Assembly: GCF_028331445.1 (NCBI RefSeq) | Contig: NZ_JAQMHX010000015.1 | Coordinates: forward strand, 37,949 to 101,948 | DNA from: Candidatus Phyllobacterium onerii | Lineage (GTDB): Bacteria; Pseudomonadota; Alphaproteobacteria; Rhizobiales; Rhizobiaceae | Direction: 5' to 3' | DNA length: 64,000 nucleotides | In this document: piece by piece, positions 31,072 through 41,214 of the stretch | How positions within the stretch are numbered: position 1 is the stretch's first letter | Layout of the letters: each line of letters opens with the position of its first letter | Notes under the pieces: generated by a model | Seen by the model: only the letters and a program-made list of their open reading frames with translations | What the model was told of the DNA's origin: nothing | The model's database searches: none | Made by a program: the position numbers and the translations under genes

Positions 31072-32112
31072 CTAGAACCGCGTTATCACGTTGATCCCCA
31101 GTCCCCCGAAGCGGTCCATCGCCATTAGCGCGGCGGGGGCTTCATCCAGCGTGATCTCCTTGCCGATCAGCTTTTGCGGATGCAGTTTGCCCGTTTCAAG
31201 CATGTCCATCAGCGCCTTGTAGCGGAATGCCTGCATGCCGTGGCTGCCATAAATCTCAAGCTCATGCGCGATGACCTTGTCCATCGGGATCGGCGAATGC
31301 GCGTGGTCACCGAGCATCAGCCCCACCTGCACGTGCCGGCCGCGGCGGCGCAGATTGGCAATGGAGTTGAAACAGGTCGAAGGATGGCCGAGCGCGTCGA
31401 TGGAGACATGCGCACCGCCCTTGGTGATTTCCCGCACAGCACCGACCACATCCTGCGTCTCGCGACCATTTATCGTCGCAACAGCGCCAAGCTCGCGGGC
31501 GAAGGCAAGCTTCTCTTCGGTCAGGTCGATGGCGATAACATTGGCACCCATCGCCGTCGCGATCATGATCGCCGAAAGACCAACGCCGCCGCAGCCATGC
31601 ACCGCCACCCATTCACCCGGCTTGACCCTTGCCTGATCGACCACAGCACGAAACGAGGTAACGAAGCGGCAGCCAAGACTTGCCGCCGTGGCAAAATCCA
31701 GCGTATCGGGCAGCGCGACAAGATTGGTATCGGCAAAATCCACCGCGACATATTCCGCGAAGGAACCCCAGGCAGTGAACCCAGGCTGGAACTGGTTTTC
31801 ACAGACTTGATGGTTGCCGGAATTGCACTCGAAACAATGGCCACAGCCGCCGACGAAGGGCACGGTGACGCGCTGACCGATCTTCCATTGGGTGACATGC
31901 TTGCCGACAGCCTGCACGGTCCCGGCCAGTTCGTGTCCCGGCACATGCGGCAGGACGATATCGGCATCGTGCCCCATCCAGCCATGCCAGTCGCTGCGGC
32001 ACAGGCCTGTCGCCTCGACCTTGATGACGACGCCCGTTGTCGCTGGCGAGGGATCTTCAACCGTCCGCACATCGGGCGTCTCGCCGAATTGCTCGAAAAA
32101 GACAGCTCTCAT
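31072..32112 (-). CDS. Zinc-dependent alcohol dehydrogenase family protein
   Basis: A 346-residue medium-chain dehydrogenase. The catalytic zinc ligands appear as CRSDWHGW (Cys) and [10 protein letters not shown] (His, Glu), and the structural zinc lobe as [15 protein letters not shown] near residues 91-105. The nucleotide loop is [22 protein letters not shown]. Such enzymes oxidise alcohols or polyols with NAD(P); the substrate is not identifiable from sequence. It is transcribed away from mepA, with a 114-base gap between their starts. Confidence 0.9.
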   Translation of the reverse strand: MRAVFFEQFGETPDVRTVEDPSPATTGVVIKVEATGLCRSDWHGWMGHDADIVLPHVPGHELAGTVQAVGKHVTQWKIGQRVTVPFVGGCGHCFECNSGNHQVCENQFQPGFTAWGSFAEYVAVDFADTNLVALPDTLDFATAASLGCRFVTSFRAVVDQARVKPGEWVAVHGCGGVGLSAIMIATAMGANVIAIDLTEEKLAFARELGAVATINGRETQDVVGAVREITKGGAHVSIDALGHPSTCFNSIANLRRRGRHVQVGLMLGDHAHSPIPMDKVIAHELEIYGSHGMQAFRYKALMDMLETGKLHPQKLIGKEITLDEAPAALMAMDRFGGLGINVITRF

Positions 32113-32226
32113 GGGACGCTCCGTTCGATTCGCAGTTGTTCACCGTACTATATTGCGACTTTGCCGCGAATCTGGCCATCATAAAGCCCGGATCGGCGAC
32201 TCAATTTATCGCGGTCACTTGTGGGA

Positions 32227-33252
32227 ATGGCAATCATGACATCGAAACCCCTGTTGCGTCTCGCGCTCGGCTTGCTCATTTCGCTTACCAACGCCGTCGA
32301 TGCCGTGGCGGTCGACGGTCCCGCCAAGCAATTGTTCGGGGGGCAGACCTTGCCCACCGTCGGCAAGGCGCAATCCGTGGGTTTCTATGCCAAGGGCTGC
32401 CTGGCCGGTGGCGTTGCCCTTCCGACCGACGGTCCGACCTGGCAGGTCATGCGTCTGTCGCGCAATCGCCGCTGGGGCAATCCCTACATGATCAGGCTGA
32501 TCGAAAGACTGTCGCGCGACGCCGCCGTCAAGGCGAACTGGAACGGATTGCTGATCGGCGATATCTCGCAGCCACGCGGCGGACCGATGATCACCGGCCA
32601 TGCGTCGCACCAGATCGGCCTCGATGCCGATATCTGGCTGACACCGATGCCGAAGCGGCGCTTCACCGATCAGGAGCGCGAAACCGTTTCCGCAACCTCG
32701 ATGCTCAAGGGCGACACACTCTATGTCGATCCGCAAAAATGGACCGCCTCGCGCACGGCCCTGTTGAAGACGGCCGCTACTTATCCGGAGGTCGAGCGTA
32801 TATTCGTCCATCCCGGCATCAAGAAGCAACTGTGCGACACGGTTCAGGGTGATCGCAGCTGGCTTGCCAAGGTTCGCCCCTATTGGGGCCATTTCTACCA
32901 CTTCCATATCCGCATAAAATGCCAGCCGGGTTCACCCAATTGCACGCCGCAGCAACCGACGGGCAATGATGATGGATGCGGCAAGCCCCTTGCCTGGTGG
33001 TTTACCGATGAGCCATGGAGAAAGGCGCCGCCGCCGAAGAAGCCGGTCAAGCCAAAGGTCATGATGCTGTCTGCTCTGCCGAAACAGTGCGCGCAGGTTT
33101 TGGAAGCGCCCGGCCCGAAATCTGTCGAGGAAGTGACCTATGGCGTGCGTGGCAAGGCGGCCCAGCCTGCGTCGGTCGGAAATCCGCCCGCTTCGGTCGC
33201 GGAACCGGACGACGAAGAGGTGCCCGACAACCTACCGGTTCAGGGCCAATAG
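32227..33252 (+). CDS. mepA: Penicillin-insensitive murein endopeptidase MepA
   Basis: A periplasmic metallopeptidase of about 341 residues that cuts D-Ala-meso-DAP cross-links in peptidoglycan. A signal peptide (SKPLLRLALGLLISLTNAVDAVA) precedes the M74 domain; metal ligands are in GHASHQIGLDADIWL near residue 130 and GHFYHFHIRIKC near 218. Eight or so cysteines in the domain fit the disulfide-rich family. The C-terminal 70 residues are a Pro/Lys-rich extension beyond the E. coli protein. ATG 32227 is chosen over GTG 32221 and ATG 32236. Confidence 0.93.
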   Translation: MAIMTSKPLLRLALGLLISLTNAVDAVAVDGPAKQLFGGQTLPTVGKAQSVGFYAKGCLAGGVALPTDGPTWQVMRLSRNRRWGNPYMIRLIERLSRDAAVKANWNGLLIGDISQPRGGPMITGHASHQIGLDADIWLTPMPKRRFTDQERETVSATSMLKGDTLYVDPQKWTASRTALLKTAATYPEVERIFVHPGIKKQLCDTVQGDRSWLAKVRPYWGHFYHFHIRIKCQPGSPNCTPQQPTGNDDGCGKPLAWWFTDEPWRKAPPPKKPVKPKVMMLSALPKQCAQVLEAPGPKSVEEVTYGVRGKAAQPASVGNPPASVAEPDDEEVPDNLPVQGQ

Positions 33253-33254
33253 GC

Positions 33255-33288
33255 GCTGCAACCACCGTTTGCAGCCCAGGTCTTTTTT
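33255..33288 (+). terminator. Probable intrinsic terminator of mepA
   Basis: GCTGCAA (33255-33261) pairs with TTGCAGC (33269-33275) over a 7-base loop, and a run of six T follows at 33283-33288. The stem is short and the T-run is set 7 bases off, so this is a moderate call. Confidence 0.4.
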
Positions 33289-33367
33289 CGTCTTGGTCTT
33301 TTCATGCTGGCATGAATTGAGTATAGGGTTTCAATCGATTTAGGGTTGGACCCGATACAGAGTTTTC

Positions 33368-33796
33368 ATGACACAACCATTTCGCCTCGCGCTGATAGCG
33401 CATGATCAGAAAAAGGACGACATGGTGGATTTTGCTCGCACCTATGAAAGGTTGCTTGCACCTTGCACGATCGTTGCCACGGGCACGACAGGCGGGCTCG
33501 TTCAGGAAGCCTGTCCTTCGCTGACCATCACGCGAGTCAAGAGCGGACCGCTCGGCGGCGACCAGCAGATCGGTGCATTGATTGCCGAGGGAAAGATCGA
33601 CGGATTGATTTTCTTTGTCGACCCGCTGTCTCCCATGCCGCATGATGTCGACGTCAAGGCGCTAATGCGGCTCGGGAGCGTCTACGATATTCCGATGGCC
33701 TTGAACCGGGCGACTGCCGAGGTTCTGGTGCAAAAGAGAGGTTTGCTGCGCGATGACGCAGCGGAAAATACACTTACTGCGCCGCGTGCTCCCTAG
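33368..33796 (+). CDS. mgsA: Methylglyoxal synthase
   Basis: A 142-residue enzyme converting dihydroxyacetone phosphate to methylglyoxal and phosphate, a bypass of lower glycolysis. Typical blocks are [39 protein letters not shown] with the catalytic Asp, and [21 protein letters not shown]. It lies 42 bases upstream of glk, and dapB and gpmA follow further on, so the neighbourhood concerns sugar phosphate metabolism. Length is normal. Confidence 0.95.
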   Translation: MTQPFRLALIAHDQKKDDMVDFARTYERLLAPCTIVATGTTGGLVQEACPSLTITRVKSGPLGGDQQIGALIAEGKIDGLIFFVDPLSPMPHDVDVKALMRLGSVYDIPMALNRATAEVLVQKRGLLRDDAAENTLTAPRAP

Positions 33797-33838
33797 GACA
33801 CGCAAAGATCGCAGTAACACTAAAACAGGGAAGCGATA

Positions 33839-34867
33839 ATGGTTACACAGGCAGATACCGACCACATCATGAAGTTTCCGATCCTGGTTGGTGACATCGG
33901 TGGTACCAATGCGCGATTTGCCATTCTGGTCGACGCCTATGCGGACCCGAAGGAATTTCCGGTTCTGCAGACCGCCGATTATCCGACTATCGACGAGGCG
34001 ATCCAGAACGCAATTCTCGACCATACCTCGATCCAGCCGCGTTCGGCCGTCCTCGCCATCGCCGGACCGGTCGAAGGCGACGAAATCGATCTCACCAATT
34101 GCGCCTGGGTGGTCAAGCCGCACCAGATGATGGAGACGCTCGGCCTTCGCGACATTACCGTGCTCAACGATTTCGAAGCGCAGGCGCTCGCCGTCGTCTC
34201 GCTAGAACCCAAGCATCTGGAAAAACTTGGCGGTGGCGCAGGCGATCCGCATGGCAGCCGCGCCGTGCTCGGACCCGGCACCGGCCTTGGCGTCGCCGGC
34301 ATGGTCCGCGCACGTTCGAGCTGGGTTCCGGTTCCGGGAGAAGGCGGCCACGTGGATATGGGGCCGCGCACGCCACGCGATCTCGAAATCTTCCCGCATC
34401 TCGAGCATATCGAGGGACGCATTTCGGGCGAACAACTGCTCTGCGGCCGTGGTCTGCAGAATATCTATCGCGCAATCTGCAAGGTTGCAGGTACCGATGC
34501 GACACTGCAGACGCCCGCCGACATCACTTCGGCCGGCCTTTCCGGAGAATCTGCGGAAGCCAAGGAAACGTTGGCATTGTTCGTGACCTATCTCGGCCGG
34601 CTTGCCGGTGATTTCGCCCTGACATTCATGGCCCGCGGCGGTGTTTACCTTGCCGGCGGCATCGTCCAGAAGATTATCGAGCCATTGAAGGATCCGACGT
34701 TCCGCCAGGCTTTCGAAGACAAGGCGCCGCATGGAGATATCCTGCGTGAGACGCCGGTTTATGTCATCACGCATCCGCTCGCGGCGCTCAGCGGCCTATC
34801 CGCGTTCGCGCGCACACCGACCCGCTTTGGGGTTTCCATTGAAGGACGGCGCTGGCGGCGCGACTAA
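33839..34867 (+). CDS. glk: Glucokinase
   Basis: A 342-residue ROK-unrelated (E. coli-type) glucokinase that phosphorylates glucose with ATP. The phosphate loop [15 protein letters not shown] is near residue 16, the catalytic region [15 protein letters not shown] near 110 and the sugar-binding part [12 protein letters not shown] then [16 protein letters not shown]. The C-terminal block [16 protein letters not shown] completes the ATP site. An internal ATG 27 bases downstream (MKFPILVG) is an alternative start. It is probably co-transcribed with mgsA. Confidence 0.94.
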   Translation: MVTQADTDHIMKFPILVGDIGGTNARFAILVDAYADPKEFPVLQTADYPTIDEAIQNAILDHTSIQPRSAVLAIAGPVEGDEIDLTNCAWVVKPHQMMETLGLRDITVLNDFEAQALAVVSLEPKHLEKLGGGAGDPHGSRAVLGPGTGLGVAGMVRARSSWVPVPGEGGHVDMGPRTPRDLEIFPHLEHIEGRISGEQLLCGRGLQNIYRAICKVAGTDATLQTPADITSAGLSGESAEAKETLALFVTYLGRLAGDFALTFMARGGVYLAGGIVQKIIEPLKDPTFRQAFEDKAPHGDILRETPVYVITHPLAALSGLSAFARTPTRFGVSIEGRRWRRD

Positions 34868-35022
34868 ATCCAGGGTCGGCACAAGAGCAACACTCGTCTA
34901 CTCCCTGCGAAACCGCGGCCAAAACCGATAGGCAAGCCGGATCAATAACGCTATAGGGACTGAATAAGCGGCAAGAGCAATGCCTTGCCGGATTTTTCAG
35001 TACCAGCGAGTTGCCGCCTGTA

Positions 35023-36855
35023 ATGAGCGAACAGACCAGGAAAAAGAAAATCGATCCATCCGAGGCGAAGCGCGTCATCGGCCGGGTTCTTGGCGAAAAT
35101 GTCCGCGATCACCGCTCTTCCTATGCCATTGCCATCGTCGCCATGCTTGCGGTTGCCTGCACGACGGCTTTCGTCGCCTATATCTTCAAGGACGTGATCA
35201 ACAAGATCTATTACGAACGCCGCGAAGACCTCATACTCCCAATCAGTCTCGGCATTCTTGGTGCTTTCGTCATTCGTGGCATCGCGACTTACGTCCAGTC
35301 CGTGACCATGGCGAGAATCGGCAACAACATCGTCGCGCGTTATCAAGCCCGTGTCTTCGATCACCTGATGAAGCTCGGCCTCGACTTCTACCATGATACC
35401 CGCTCTGGCCAGCTTGCCGCCCGTATCAACCAGAATGTCGGCGGCGTGCGCGAGCTTTTGGATATCGTCGTCACGACCATTGCCAAGGACGTACCCACGC
35501 TGATCGCCCTCATCGTGAGCATGGTTCTGCTCGATCCATTCCTGTCGCTGATCGCGCTACTCGTCGGGCCGCCGCTGATACTTGTCGTCCGCTATCTGGC
35601 GAGACGGCTGCGCAGCATCCATCGTGAATCCGTGACGTTGAACTCGCACCTGCTCGGGGCCATGCAGGAAGCGACGCAGGGCATCGCCATCGTCAAGGCC
35701 TTCACCATGGAAGACCAGCTGCGCATCAAGATCAGCGCGCTGATCAAGCGGGCCGAGGAGCGGGCCAACAAGATAGCACGCGTTTCGGAGCGTATGACGC
35801 CGATCACCGAACTCATCGCCGGCATCGCCATCGCCTCGATGATCATCTACACGGGCTACCGCGCTGTCTATAATGCCGAGCCACCCGGCGCCATGTTCGG
35901 CTTCATGACGGCGGTGCTCCTTGCCTATGATCCCGTGCGCCGGCTGGCGCGTGTCCAGGTTGGGCTCGAACGTTCGCTTGTGAATGCCCGCATGATTTAC
36001 GAGATCCTCGACATCGAGCCGCGCCAGGCGGACAGCATCGGCGCCGTGCCGATCACCGTACAGAGCGGCGAGGTGCAATTCGACAATGTCACCTTCAGCT
36101 ATGGCAATGGCGTGCCGGTGCTGCATGGCATCAGCTTCACGGCCGAAGCCGGCAAGACCACAGCCATCATCGGCGCTTCCGGCGCCGGAAAATCGACGTT
36201 GATTGGCCTCGTCCAGCGCTTTTACGATATCAATGGCGGGCGTATCCTCGTCGATGGGCAGGATATCGCCTATGTCAGCAAGCGCTCGCTGCGCCAGTCG
36301 ATCGCCTATGTCTCGCAACAGCCCTATCTCTTCGAAGGAACGATCGCCGACAATATCCGCTACGGCCGGCCGGATGCCACCGATGAGGACATCATCGAGG
36401 CCGCGAAGCTCGCCAACGCCGATGAGTTCATCCGCCAGCAGCCGCAGAGCTACGGCACGGAGGTCGGCGAGAACGGCGTGACCCTTTCCGGTGGCCAGCG
36501 CCAGCGCCTTTCCATCGCCCGTGCCATCGTCCGCGACGCTTCGATCCTGCTTCTCGACGAGGCGACATCCGCGCTCGACAATGAATCGGAAAAGCGCGTG
36601 CAGCAGGCACTGGAGCGCGTCATGCAAGGGCGTACCACCATCGTCATCGCCCACCGCCTGTCGACCATCGTCAACGCCGACCATATCGTTGTCATGGAGG
36701 CCGGACGCGTCGTGGAGGAAGGCGTGCACGAGACGTTGCTCGCTCGTCCCAACGGGGTCTATGCCCGCTTCTACCAATTGCAGGGCAAGGAAGAGTCGCC
36801 CATCGTCGATGACAGCGAAGAAATGCCCCATCGAATAGCGAGACCAGCCGAATGA
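35023..36855 (+). CDS. ABC transporter, fused permease/ATPase (MsbA-like exporter)
   Basis: A half-transporter of 610 residues working as a homodimer. An N-terminal six-helix domain (about 20-325) is followed by the ATPase: Walker [22 protein letters not shown] near 388, signature [20 protein letters not shown] near 490, Walker [12 protein letters not shown], and H-loop [10 protein letters not shown]. It resembles lipid exporters of the MsbA type; the true cargo may be lipid A, another lipid or drugs. ATG 35023 is preferred to TTG 35011. Its stop overlaps dapB by ATGA. Confidence 0.9.
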   Translation: MSEQTRKKKIDPSEAKRVIGRVLGENVRDHRSSYAIAIVAMLAVACTTAFVAYIFKDVINKIYYERREDLILPISLGILGAFVIRGIATYVQSVTMARIGNNIVARYQARVFDHLMKLGLDFYHDTRSGQLAARINQNVGGVRELLDIVVTTIAKDVPTLIALIVSMVLLDPFLSLIALLVGPPLILVVRYLARRLRSIHRESVTLNSHLLGAMQEATQGIAIVKAFTMEDQLRIKISALIKRAEERANKIARVSERMTPITELIAGIAIASMIIYTGYRAVYNAEPPGAMFGFMTAVLLAYDPVRRLARVQVGLERSLVNARMIYEILDIEPRQADSIGAVPITVQSGEVQFDNVTFSYGNGVPVLHGISFTAEAGKTTAIIGASGAGKSTLIGLVQRFYDINGGRILVDGQDIAYVSKRSLRQSIAYVSQQPYLFEGTIADNIRYGRPDATDEDIIEAAKLANADEFIRQQPQSYGTEVGENGVTLSGGQRQRLSIARAIVRDASILLLDEATSALDNESEKRVQQALERVMQGRTTIVIAHRLSTIVNADHIVVMEAGRVVEEGVHETLLARPNGVYARFYQLQGKEESPIVDDSEEMPHRIARPAE

Positions 36856-37688
36856 GCCCAGCGGAACAGCCCACGACGCCAATGAAACTCGCCGTGGTCG
36901 GCGCAGCGGGGCGCATGGGCCAGACGCTGATCCGCGTCATCCACGCCACCTCTGGCGCGATACTTGCCGGAGCCATTGAACGGCCCGGCTCACCCCATAT
37001 CGGCAGTGATGCGGGTGAACTTGCCGGCGTCGGCAATCTTTGCGTTTCGATCACGGATGACGCGGCCGCAGCGTTTGCCGGCGTCGAGGGTGTGCTCGAT
37101 TTCACGACGCCAGCTGCGAGTGTGGCGTTTGCCGAGCTGGCGGCACAGGCACGTATCGTCCACGTCATCGGCACGACCGGCTGCACAAGCGACGACGATG
37201 CAAAGATTGCCGCAACCGCCCGTCATGCGGTCGTCATCAAATCCGGCAATATGAGTCTTGGCGTCAATCTGCTCGCCGTCCTCGTCAAACAGGCGGCGCG
37301 TGCGCTCGGCGCGGATGATTTCGATATCGAGATTCTGGAAATGCACCACAAGCACAAGGTCGATGCGCCCTCGGGCACCGCATTGCTGCTCGGCGAAGCC
37401 GCTGCCGAAGGCCGCGACATCGGGCTCGGCCAGCACAGCGTCCGGGTGCGCGACGGTCATACCGGCGCACGCGAAAATGGCGCGATCGGTTTTGCCGCAT
37501 TGCGCGGCGGCTCCGTCGTCGGCGACCATTCCGTCATCCTTGCCGGCCAGGGCGAGCGCATCACCCTCTCGCACCATGCAGAAGACCGCACGATATTCGC
37601 GCGCGGTGCCGTCAAGGCAGCGCTTTGGGGCAGAGGCCGCAAACCTGGCCTTTATTCCATGGCCGACGTTCTCGGCCTCAATCAATAG
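36852..37688 (+). CDS. dapB: 4-hydroxy-tetrahydrodipicolinate reductase
   Basis: DapB reduces hydroxytetrahydrodipicolinate on the way to lysine and diaminopimelate for peptidoglycan. The 278-residue protein has the NAD(P) loop [61 protein letters not shown], and the catalytic signature [23 protein letters not shown] (His pair and Lys) around residue 158. It starts inside the stop of the ABC exporter gene (ATGA) and is followed by gpmA after 24 bases. Confidence 0.96.
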   Translation: MSPAEQPTTPMKLAVVGAAGRMGQTLIRVIHATSGAILAGAIERPGSPHIGSDAGELAGVGNLCVSITDDAAAAFAGVEGVLDFTTPAASVAFAELAAQARIVHVIGTTGCTSDDDAKIAATARHAVVIKSGNMSLGVNLLAVLVKQAARALGADDFDIEILEMHHKHKVDAPSGTALLLGEAAAEGRDIGLGQHSVRVRDGHTGARENGAIGFAALRGGSVVGDHSVILAGQGERITLSHHAEDRTIFARGAVKAALWGRGRKPGLYSMADVLGLNQ

Positions 37689-37712
37689 CTTCGATCAACA
37701 GGAGAATTTGCA

Positions 37713-38333
37713 ATGTCCGGAACCCTCGTCCTTGTCCGCCATGGCCAGAGCGAATGGAATTTGAAGAACCTCTTCACCGGCTGGCGCGACCCCGCGTTGA
37801 CCGAGCTCGGCCACGAAGAAGCCAAGGATGCCGGCCAGCGGCTGAGGGCCATGGGATTGCATTTCGACATCGCCTTTACGTCGGTGCTCTCGCGCGCCGA
37901 GGCGACCCTCGATCACATTCTCGAAGAGATCGGCCAGACCGGCCTTGAAACAATCCGCGACCAGGCCTTGAACGAGCGCGACTATGGCGACCTGTCCGGC
38001 CTCAACAAGGACGATGCCCGCGTCAAATGGGGCGAGGAGCAGGTGCACGTCTGGCGCCGCTCCTATGACGTCCCGCCGCCCGGCGGCGAAAGCCTGCGCG
38101 ATACTGGTGCGCGCGTCTGGCCATACTACATGCACGACGTGCAGCCGCATGTTCTGCGCGGTGAGAATGTGCTCATTGTTGCACATGGCAATTCCCTGCG
38201 CTCGCTGGTCATGGCGCTGGAGGGCCTGACGGGTGAGGAGATCGTCGCGCAGGAGATCGCGACTGGCGTTCCGATCGTCTACAAGCTCAACGCGGATTCG
38301 ACAGTCGCTTCCAAGGAAGTTCTCGAGGGCTGA
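37713..38333 (+). CDS. gpmA: 2,3-bisphosphoglycerate-dependent phosphoglycerate mutase
   Basis: A 206-residue glycolytic enzyme interconverting 3- and 2-phosphoglycerate. The phosphohistidine motif [27 protein letters not shown] is at residues 5-31, with [17 protein letters not shown] and the second catalytic His in [21 protein letters not shown]. It is shorter than the 250-residue E. coli enzyme, missing an internal segment, which is the alphaproteobacterial form. A ribosome site (AGGAG) precedes it. Last backbone protein gene before the tRNA. Confidence 0.95.
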   Translation: MSGTLVLVRHGQSEWNLKNLFTGWRDPALTELGHEEAKDAGQRLRAMGLHFDIAFTSVLSRAEATLDHILEEIGQTGLETIRDQALNERDYGDLSGLNKDDARVKWGEEQVHVWRRSYDVPPPGGESLRDTGARVWPYYMHDVQPHVLRGENVLIVAHGNSLRSLVMALEGLTGEEIVAQEIATGVPIVYKLNADSTVASKEVLEG

Positions 38334-38379
38334 CCGGCGGGCACGCAAGGTCTGTTGAGATTCAGGCGAAAACGATGGT

Positions 38380-38398
38380 TTTCGAGCACCGGAGCGCA
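38380..38398. repeat. Short dispersed repeat, third copy
   Basis: TTTTCGAGCACCGGAGCGCA matches the two copies around 30974-31028. It lies between gpmA and tRNA-Leu in a stretch without genes. Confidence 0.55.
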
Positions 38399-38506
38399 GA
38401 AGAACGCTGTTTGCAGGCCGGCATGGCATGAAGCTGACGATCGCTGACGAATTCCCCGGCAAATGGATTGACAGACTCTGAAGCGCCCCTTACATGGAAC
38501 CCCGCT

Positions 38507-38591
38507 GCCCAGATGGCGGAATTGGTAGACGCGCACGGTTCAGGTCCGTGTGCCGCAAGGCGTGGAGGTTCGAGTCCTCTTCTGGGCACCA
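38507..38591 (+). tRNA. tRNA-Leu (anticodon CAG)
   Basis: An 85-base class II tRNA with long variable arm. Acceptor strands GCCCAGA (38507) and TCTGGGC (to 38587) pair fully, the D-loop reads GGAATTGGTAGAC, the anticodon CAG is at 38541-38543, the T-arm is GGAGGTTCGAGTCCTC, and CCA is encoded at 38589-38591. It reads CUG leucine codons. Confidence 0.97.
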
Positions 38592-38633
38592 CATTCCCAT
38601 TTCACACCGTCCAATACGGTACCGAAGTTATAC

Positions 38634-38664
38634 AAAAGGCCCGGTTTTCCGGGCTTTTTGTTTT
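38634..38664 (+). terminator. Intrinsic terminator after tRNA-Leu
   Basis: GCCCGG (38639-38644), a TTTT loop and CCGGGC (38649-38654) form a perfect stem extended by A-T pairs (AAAAG upstream, TTTTT downstream). The T-run at 38655-38659 makes it a textbook rho-independent terminator. Confidence 0.9.
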
Positions 38665-38959
38665 CTGGCGTCCACTAGGGTTCCTCAGCGGTCGCCTGAA
38701 TCCGGCGAAATTGTTGGCATTCTGACCAAATGCGCATATTGCAACAATCTGGGTGCCAACATATGCCATTGAATGAGAGCAAAATCAGATTGCTCATCTT
38801 TGTCGTTTTAGGCTCAATGGATGCGGCGATGGCCGCGTCGAGACCCTGCTGTGGTAAATGAGAGAGCCATGGCAAAATCCGGGCATTGATAGTCCGGAAG
38901 CATTCCCGCCTTAGCGACTGTACCGGAGCTCGGCCGAGGCTTGAGGTTCTCCCGACTGC
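38665..38959. other. Gap between the tRNA terminator and tetR
   Basis: About 295 bases with no recognisable gene. A short minus-strand reading frame here has no family resemblance. It marks the change from compact backbone to accessory genes. Confidence 0.5.
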
Positions 38960-39556
38960 TTACGGCGTCAGCCGTTTGCGAAGCCCTTCCAGCATCGCCT
39001 TAAACCCCGTCACCGCCACTTTCGACACTGCCTCGGGCTTCTCTGCATTGGCGATCCACAGAGCCATGTGGCTGCTGGCGCCATTGATGAGGCGGGCTGC
39101 GGTTTCGGTCTCAATGTCGATCATCTCGCCGTCAGCCTTGAGGCAGTCAATGCTGCGGGAGAGGGCGGCGATGCAGCCGGGGGTGTTTTGCCATTGCGAG
39201 ATGTCGCCCAGCACCGCGGGGCCATCGCGGAACATGATGCGCTGGATCTCGGGCTCGAGCGCCATTTCGATATAGGCGGCGCATTCGTCGACGAAACCCT
39301 GCCAGCGGGTGGGGGCTGATGCCGAGACCTTGTTGAGGCGTTCGGTCATTTCCGCGTCGATTTCCATGATCACGGCTTGGAGCAGACCCTTCTTGTCGCC
39401 GAAATGGTGGTAGAGGGCTCCGCGAGTGAGGCCGGCCTCACCGGTGAAATCATCCATGGATGCTTCCGCATAGCCAATTGTGCCGAAGGCATTCCGACCG
39501 GCTGCGATGAGCTTTGCGCGGGTCTCAGCGATCATCTCCTGTCGCGGCTTGGCCAT
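38960..39556 (-). CDS. TetR-family regulator of the adjacent MFS gene
   Basis: A 198-residue repressor-type protein. Residues about 8-55 are the TetR helix-turn-helix (AETRAKLIAAGRNAFGTIGYAEASMDDF, then EAGLTRGALYHHFGDKKGLLQAV). The C-terminal ligand domain includes FRDGPAVLGDISQWQN, seen in regulators of the AcrR/TetR_C type. The start is set at 39556 (MAKPRQEM) because of a good ribosome site (AAGGAGA); longer in-frame starts run through the operator. It is divergent from an MFS transporter with palindromic sites between, which suggests direct control and autoregulation. Confidence 0.9.
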   Translation of the reverse strand: MAKPRQEMIAETRAKLIAAGRNAFGTIGYAEASMDDFTGEAGLTRGALYHHFGDKKGLLQAVIMEIDAEMTERLNKVSASAPTRWQGFVDECAAYIEMALEPEIQRIMFRDGPAVLGDISQWQNTPGCIAALSRSIDCLKADGEMIDIETETAARLINGASSHMALWIANAEKPEAVSKVAVTGFKAMLEGLRKRLTP

Positions 39557-39567
39557 CTTGTCTCCTT

Positions 39568-39638
39568 TTGACATACGCGGCGTCTTTTCATTTGACATAC
39601 GCGACGTATGCAATTATCATTTACATACGCTGCGTATG
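39568..39638 (+). promoter_or_regulatory. Operator-promoter region of the TetR/MFS pair
   Basis: Two palindromes of form CATACG-CNG/CGA-CGTATG lie at 39596-39610 and 39624-39638, and a degenerate copy (CATACGCGGCGTC) at 39572-39584. A promoter for the MFS gene reads TTGACA (39592-39597), 17 bases, TATCAT (39615-39620), so the first palindrome overlaps the -35 and the second lies just after the -10. A second TTGACA starts at 39568. Binding there should block transcription. Confidence 0.85.
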
Positions 39639-39673
39639 CATGCTGTCCATTGGATACCTGAAAGGACTGTCCC

Positions 39674-40900
39674 ATGTCAAATCCGTATAAAGAGATATTC
39701 GCGGCGCCTGGGGCCAAGGGCTTCTCCGCAGCCGGCTTTTTCGCGCGCCTTCCCATCGCCATGGCGCCGATCGGCATTGTCGCAATGCTCTCCCAAACGC
39801 ATGGCGAATACTGGCTCGCCGGCGCGGTTTCGGCGACCTACGCGCTAACCAACGCGCTGATTTCGCCACAGATTTCGCGGGCGGTAGACCGGGTTGGCCA
39901 GACGGCGGTGGTCGTGCCGACCACTGCCGTGTCGGTAGCGGCGTTCATCGCGCTGATTACGGCGACCAACCAGAACTGGCCGGTCTGGACGCTGTTCGTT
40001 TCGGCCTTCCTCGCCGCCGCCATGCCAAGCATTCCGGCGTTGATGCGGGCGCGCTGGACGGAGCTTTTCCGCAACCGGCCCGAGCTCAACACGGCTTTCG
40101 CGTTTGAAAGCGCAGCGGACGAGCTGGTTTATATCGCCGGGGCCTCGCTGTCGGTGGGGCTCGCTGTGGCATTATTTCCTGAAGCTGGCATGATGGTAAG
40201 CACAGCTTTCCTAGCGCTCGGAACGGCCGCCTTCATTGTGCAGCGCGGCACCGAGCCGAAGGTGCGTCACGTCGCCAATGCCGTTTCGGTTGGCTCGGCG
40301 ATTCGGCAGCGTCCGGTACAGGTCATCACGCTCGCACTGATCTTCGTCGGCTCGATCTTTGCAACGGCTGAAGTGAGTGCTGTTGCGATCACCAAGGAGC
40401 TCGGGCAGCCAAATGCCGCGAGCCTGGTGATCGGCGTCTATGCCGTCGGCTCCTTCGTGGTAGGCCTGATCCTCGGAGCGCTTAACCCGCGCATGGCCCT
40501 GCACCGTCAGCTACTGATTGCGGTCGTGGCAATCGCGCTGACCTCGTTGCCGCTGCTCGTCGCCGGCAGCTCGGTGACCCTGCTTGCCATCGCCGTCTTC
40601 GTTAGCGGCATAGCTATTTCACCGACCTTCATAACTGCCTTCGGGCTAATTGAACGTCGCGTGCCGGAATCGATGCTGACGGAGGGCGTGACCTGGGTGA
40701 TGACCGGCATCGGCATCGGCATGGCGCTGGGCGCCTTCGTCTCGGGCTGGGTGGTCGACACCTATGGTTCGCAGAATGGCTTCTGGGCCTCGGTGGCGGC
40801 GGGCACTATTGCGGTGGCGATCGTGGCGCTTGGCCAGAAGAGCCTTGCCGGCGATTGCGACGACGGACAGGCCTGCGCGGCGTTGGAGCCGGCGGGATAG
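39674..40900 (+). CDS. MFS transporter (probable efflux)
   Basis: A 408-residue major facilitator with about twelve hydrophobic segments; the protein opens MSNPYKEIFAAPGAKGFSAAGFFARLPIAM and has the loop 2-3 charged motif DRVGQ near residue 74, a version of G-x-x-x-D-R-x-G. Similar proteins in actinobacteria and alphaproteobacteria are drug or metabolite exporters under TetR control. Substrate is unknown. It is preceded by the palindromic promoter and followed by a perfect hairpin. Confidence 0.87.
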   Translation: MSNPYKEIFAAPGAKGFSAAGFFARLPIAMAPIGIVAMLSQTHGEYWLAGAVSATYALTNALISPQISRAVDRVGQTAVVVPTTAVSVAAFIALITATNQNWPVWTLFVSAFLAAAMPSIPALMRARWTELFRNRPELNTAFAFESAADELVYIAGASLSVGLAVALFPEAGMMVSTAFLALGTAAFIVQRGTEPKVRHVANAVSVGSAIRQRPVQVITLALIFVGSIFATAEVSAVAITKELGQPNAASLVIGVYAVGSFVVGLILGALNPRMALHRQLLIAVVAIALTSLPLLVAGSSVTLLAIAVFVSGIAISPTFITAFGLIERRVPESMLTEGVTWVMTGIGIGMALGAFVSGWVVDTYGSQNGFWASVAAGTIAVAIVALGQKSLAGDCDDGQACAALEPAG

Positions 40901-40911
40901 CAGCGCCGAGG

Positions 40912-40938
40912 TCATGCCGCGTCTCGGACGCGGCATGA
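40912..40938. terminator. Perfect 12-base hairpin after the MFS gene
   Basis: TCATGCCGCGTC (40912-40923), loop TCG, GACGCGGCATGA (40927-40938). It begins 11 bases after the MFS stop. No T-run follows, so it may be a terminator helped by Rho or an mRNA 3'-end stabiliser. The remaining 41-base to 276-base stretch up to 41214 holds no gene that I can support. Confidence 0.55.
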
Positions 40939-41214
40939 CTGTCTGCTTTCGAACTTGCTCCACCGCCCGCGCCGATTCCGCCCCGCCATTGTGCTCTCAC
41001 CAACCCAGCAGTGTGTGCGTCGTGGCGTCCACAACCTGCTGTTCCGGATGAGCCAATATGCGATTTTCGACGCACAGAACGGGAACATGGGCATACCGGG
41101 CAAGCTAGCCCGATATACCAGAGCCCCGCATGGTGTGAAAACCGATCTTTCGTCACCATTCCATTTTCTGTGATTCTCAAGCGCGGGCGCTAAGCGGACT
41201 TTGGTGAATGTCCG

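Noticed and set aside
35557..36882. A 441-codon open frame antisense to the ABC exporter
   Set aside because: GC-rich coding DNA gives long antisense frames; the product shows only Asp/Gly/His-rich low-complexity sequence.
38592..39000. Phage attachment site duplicate of the tRNA-Leu 3' end
   Set aside because: I saw no second copy of the tRNA 3' sequence in the window and no integrase gene.
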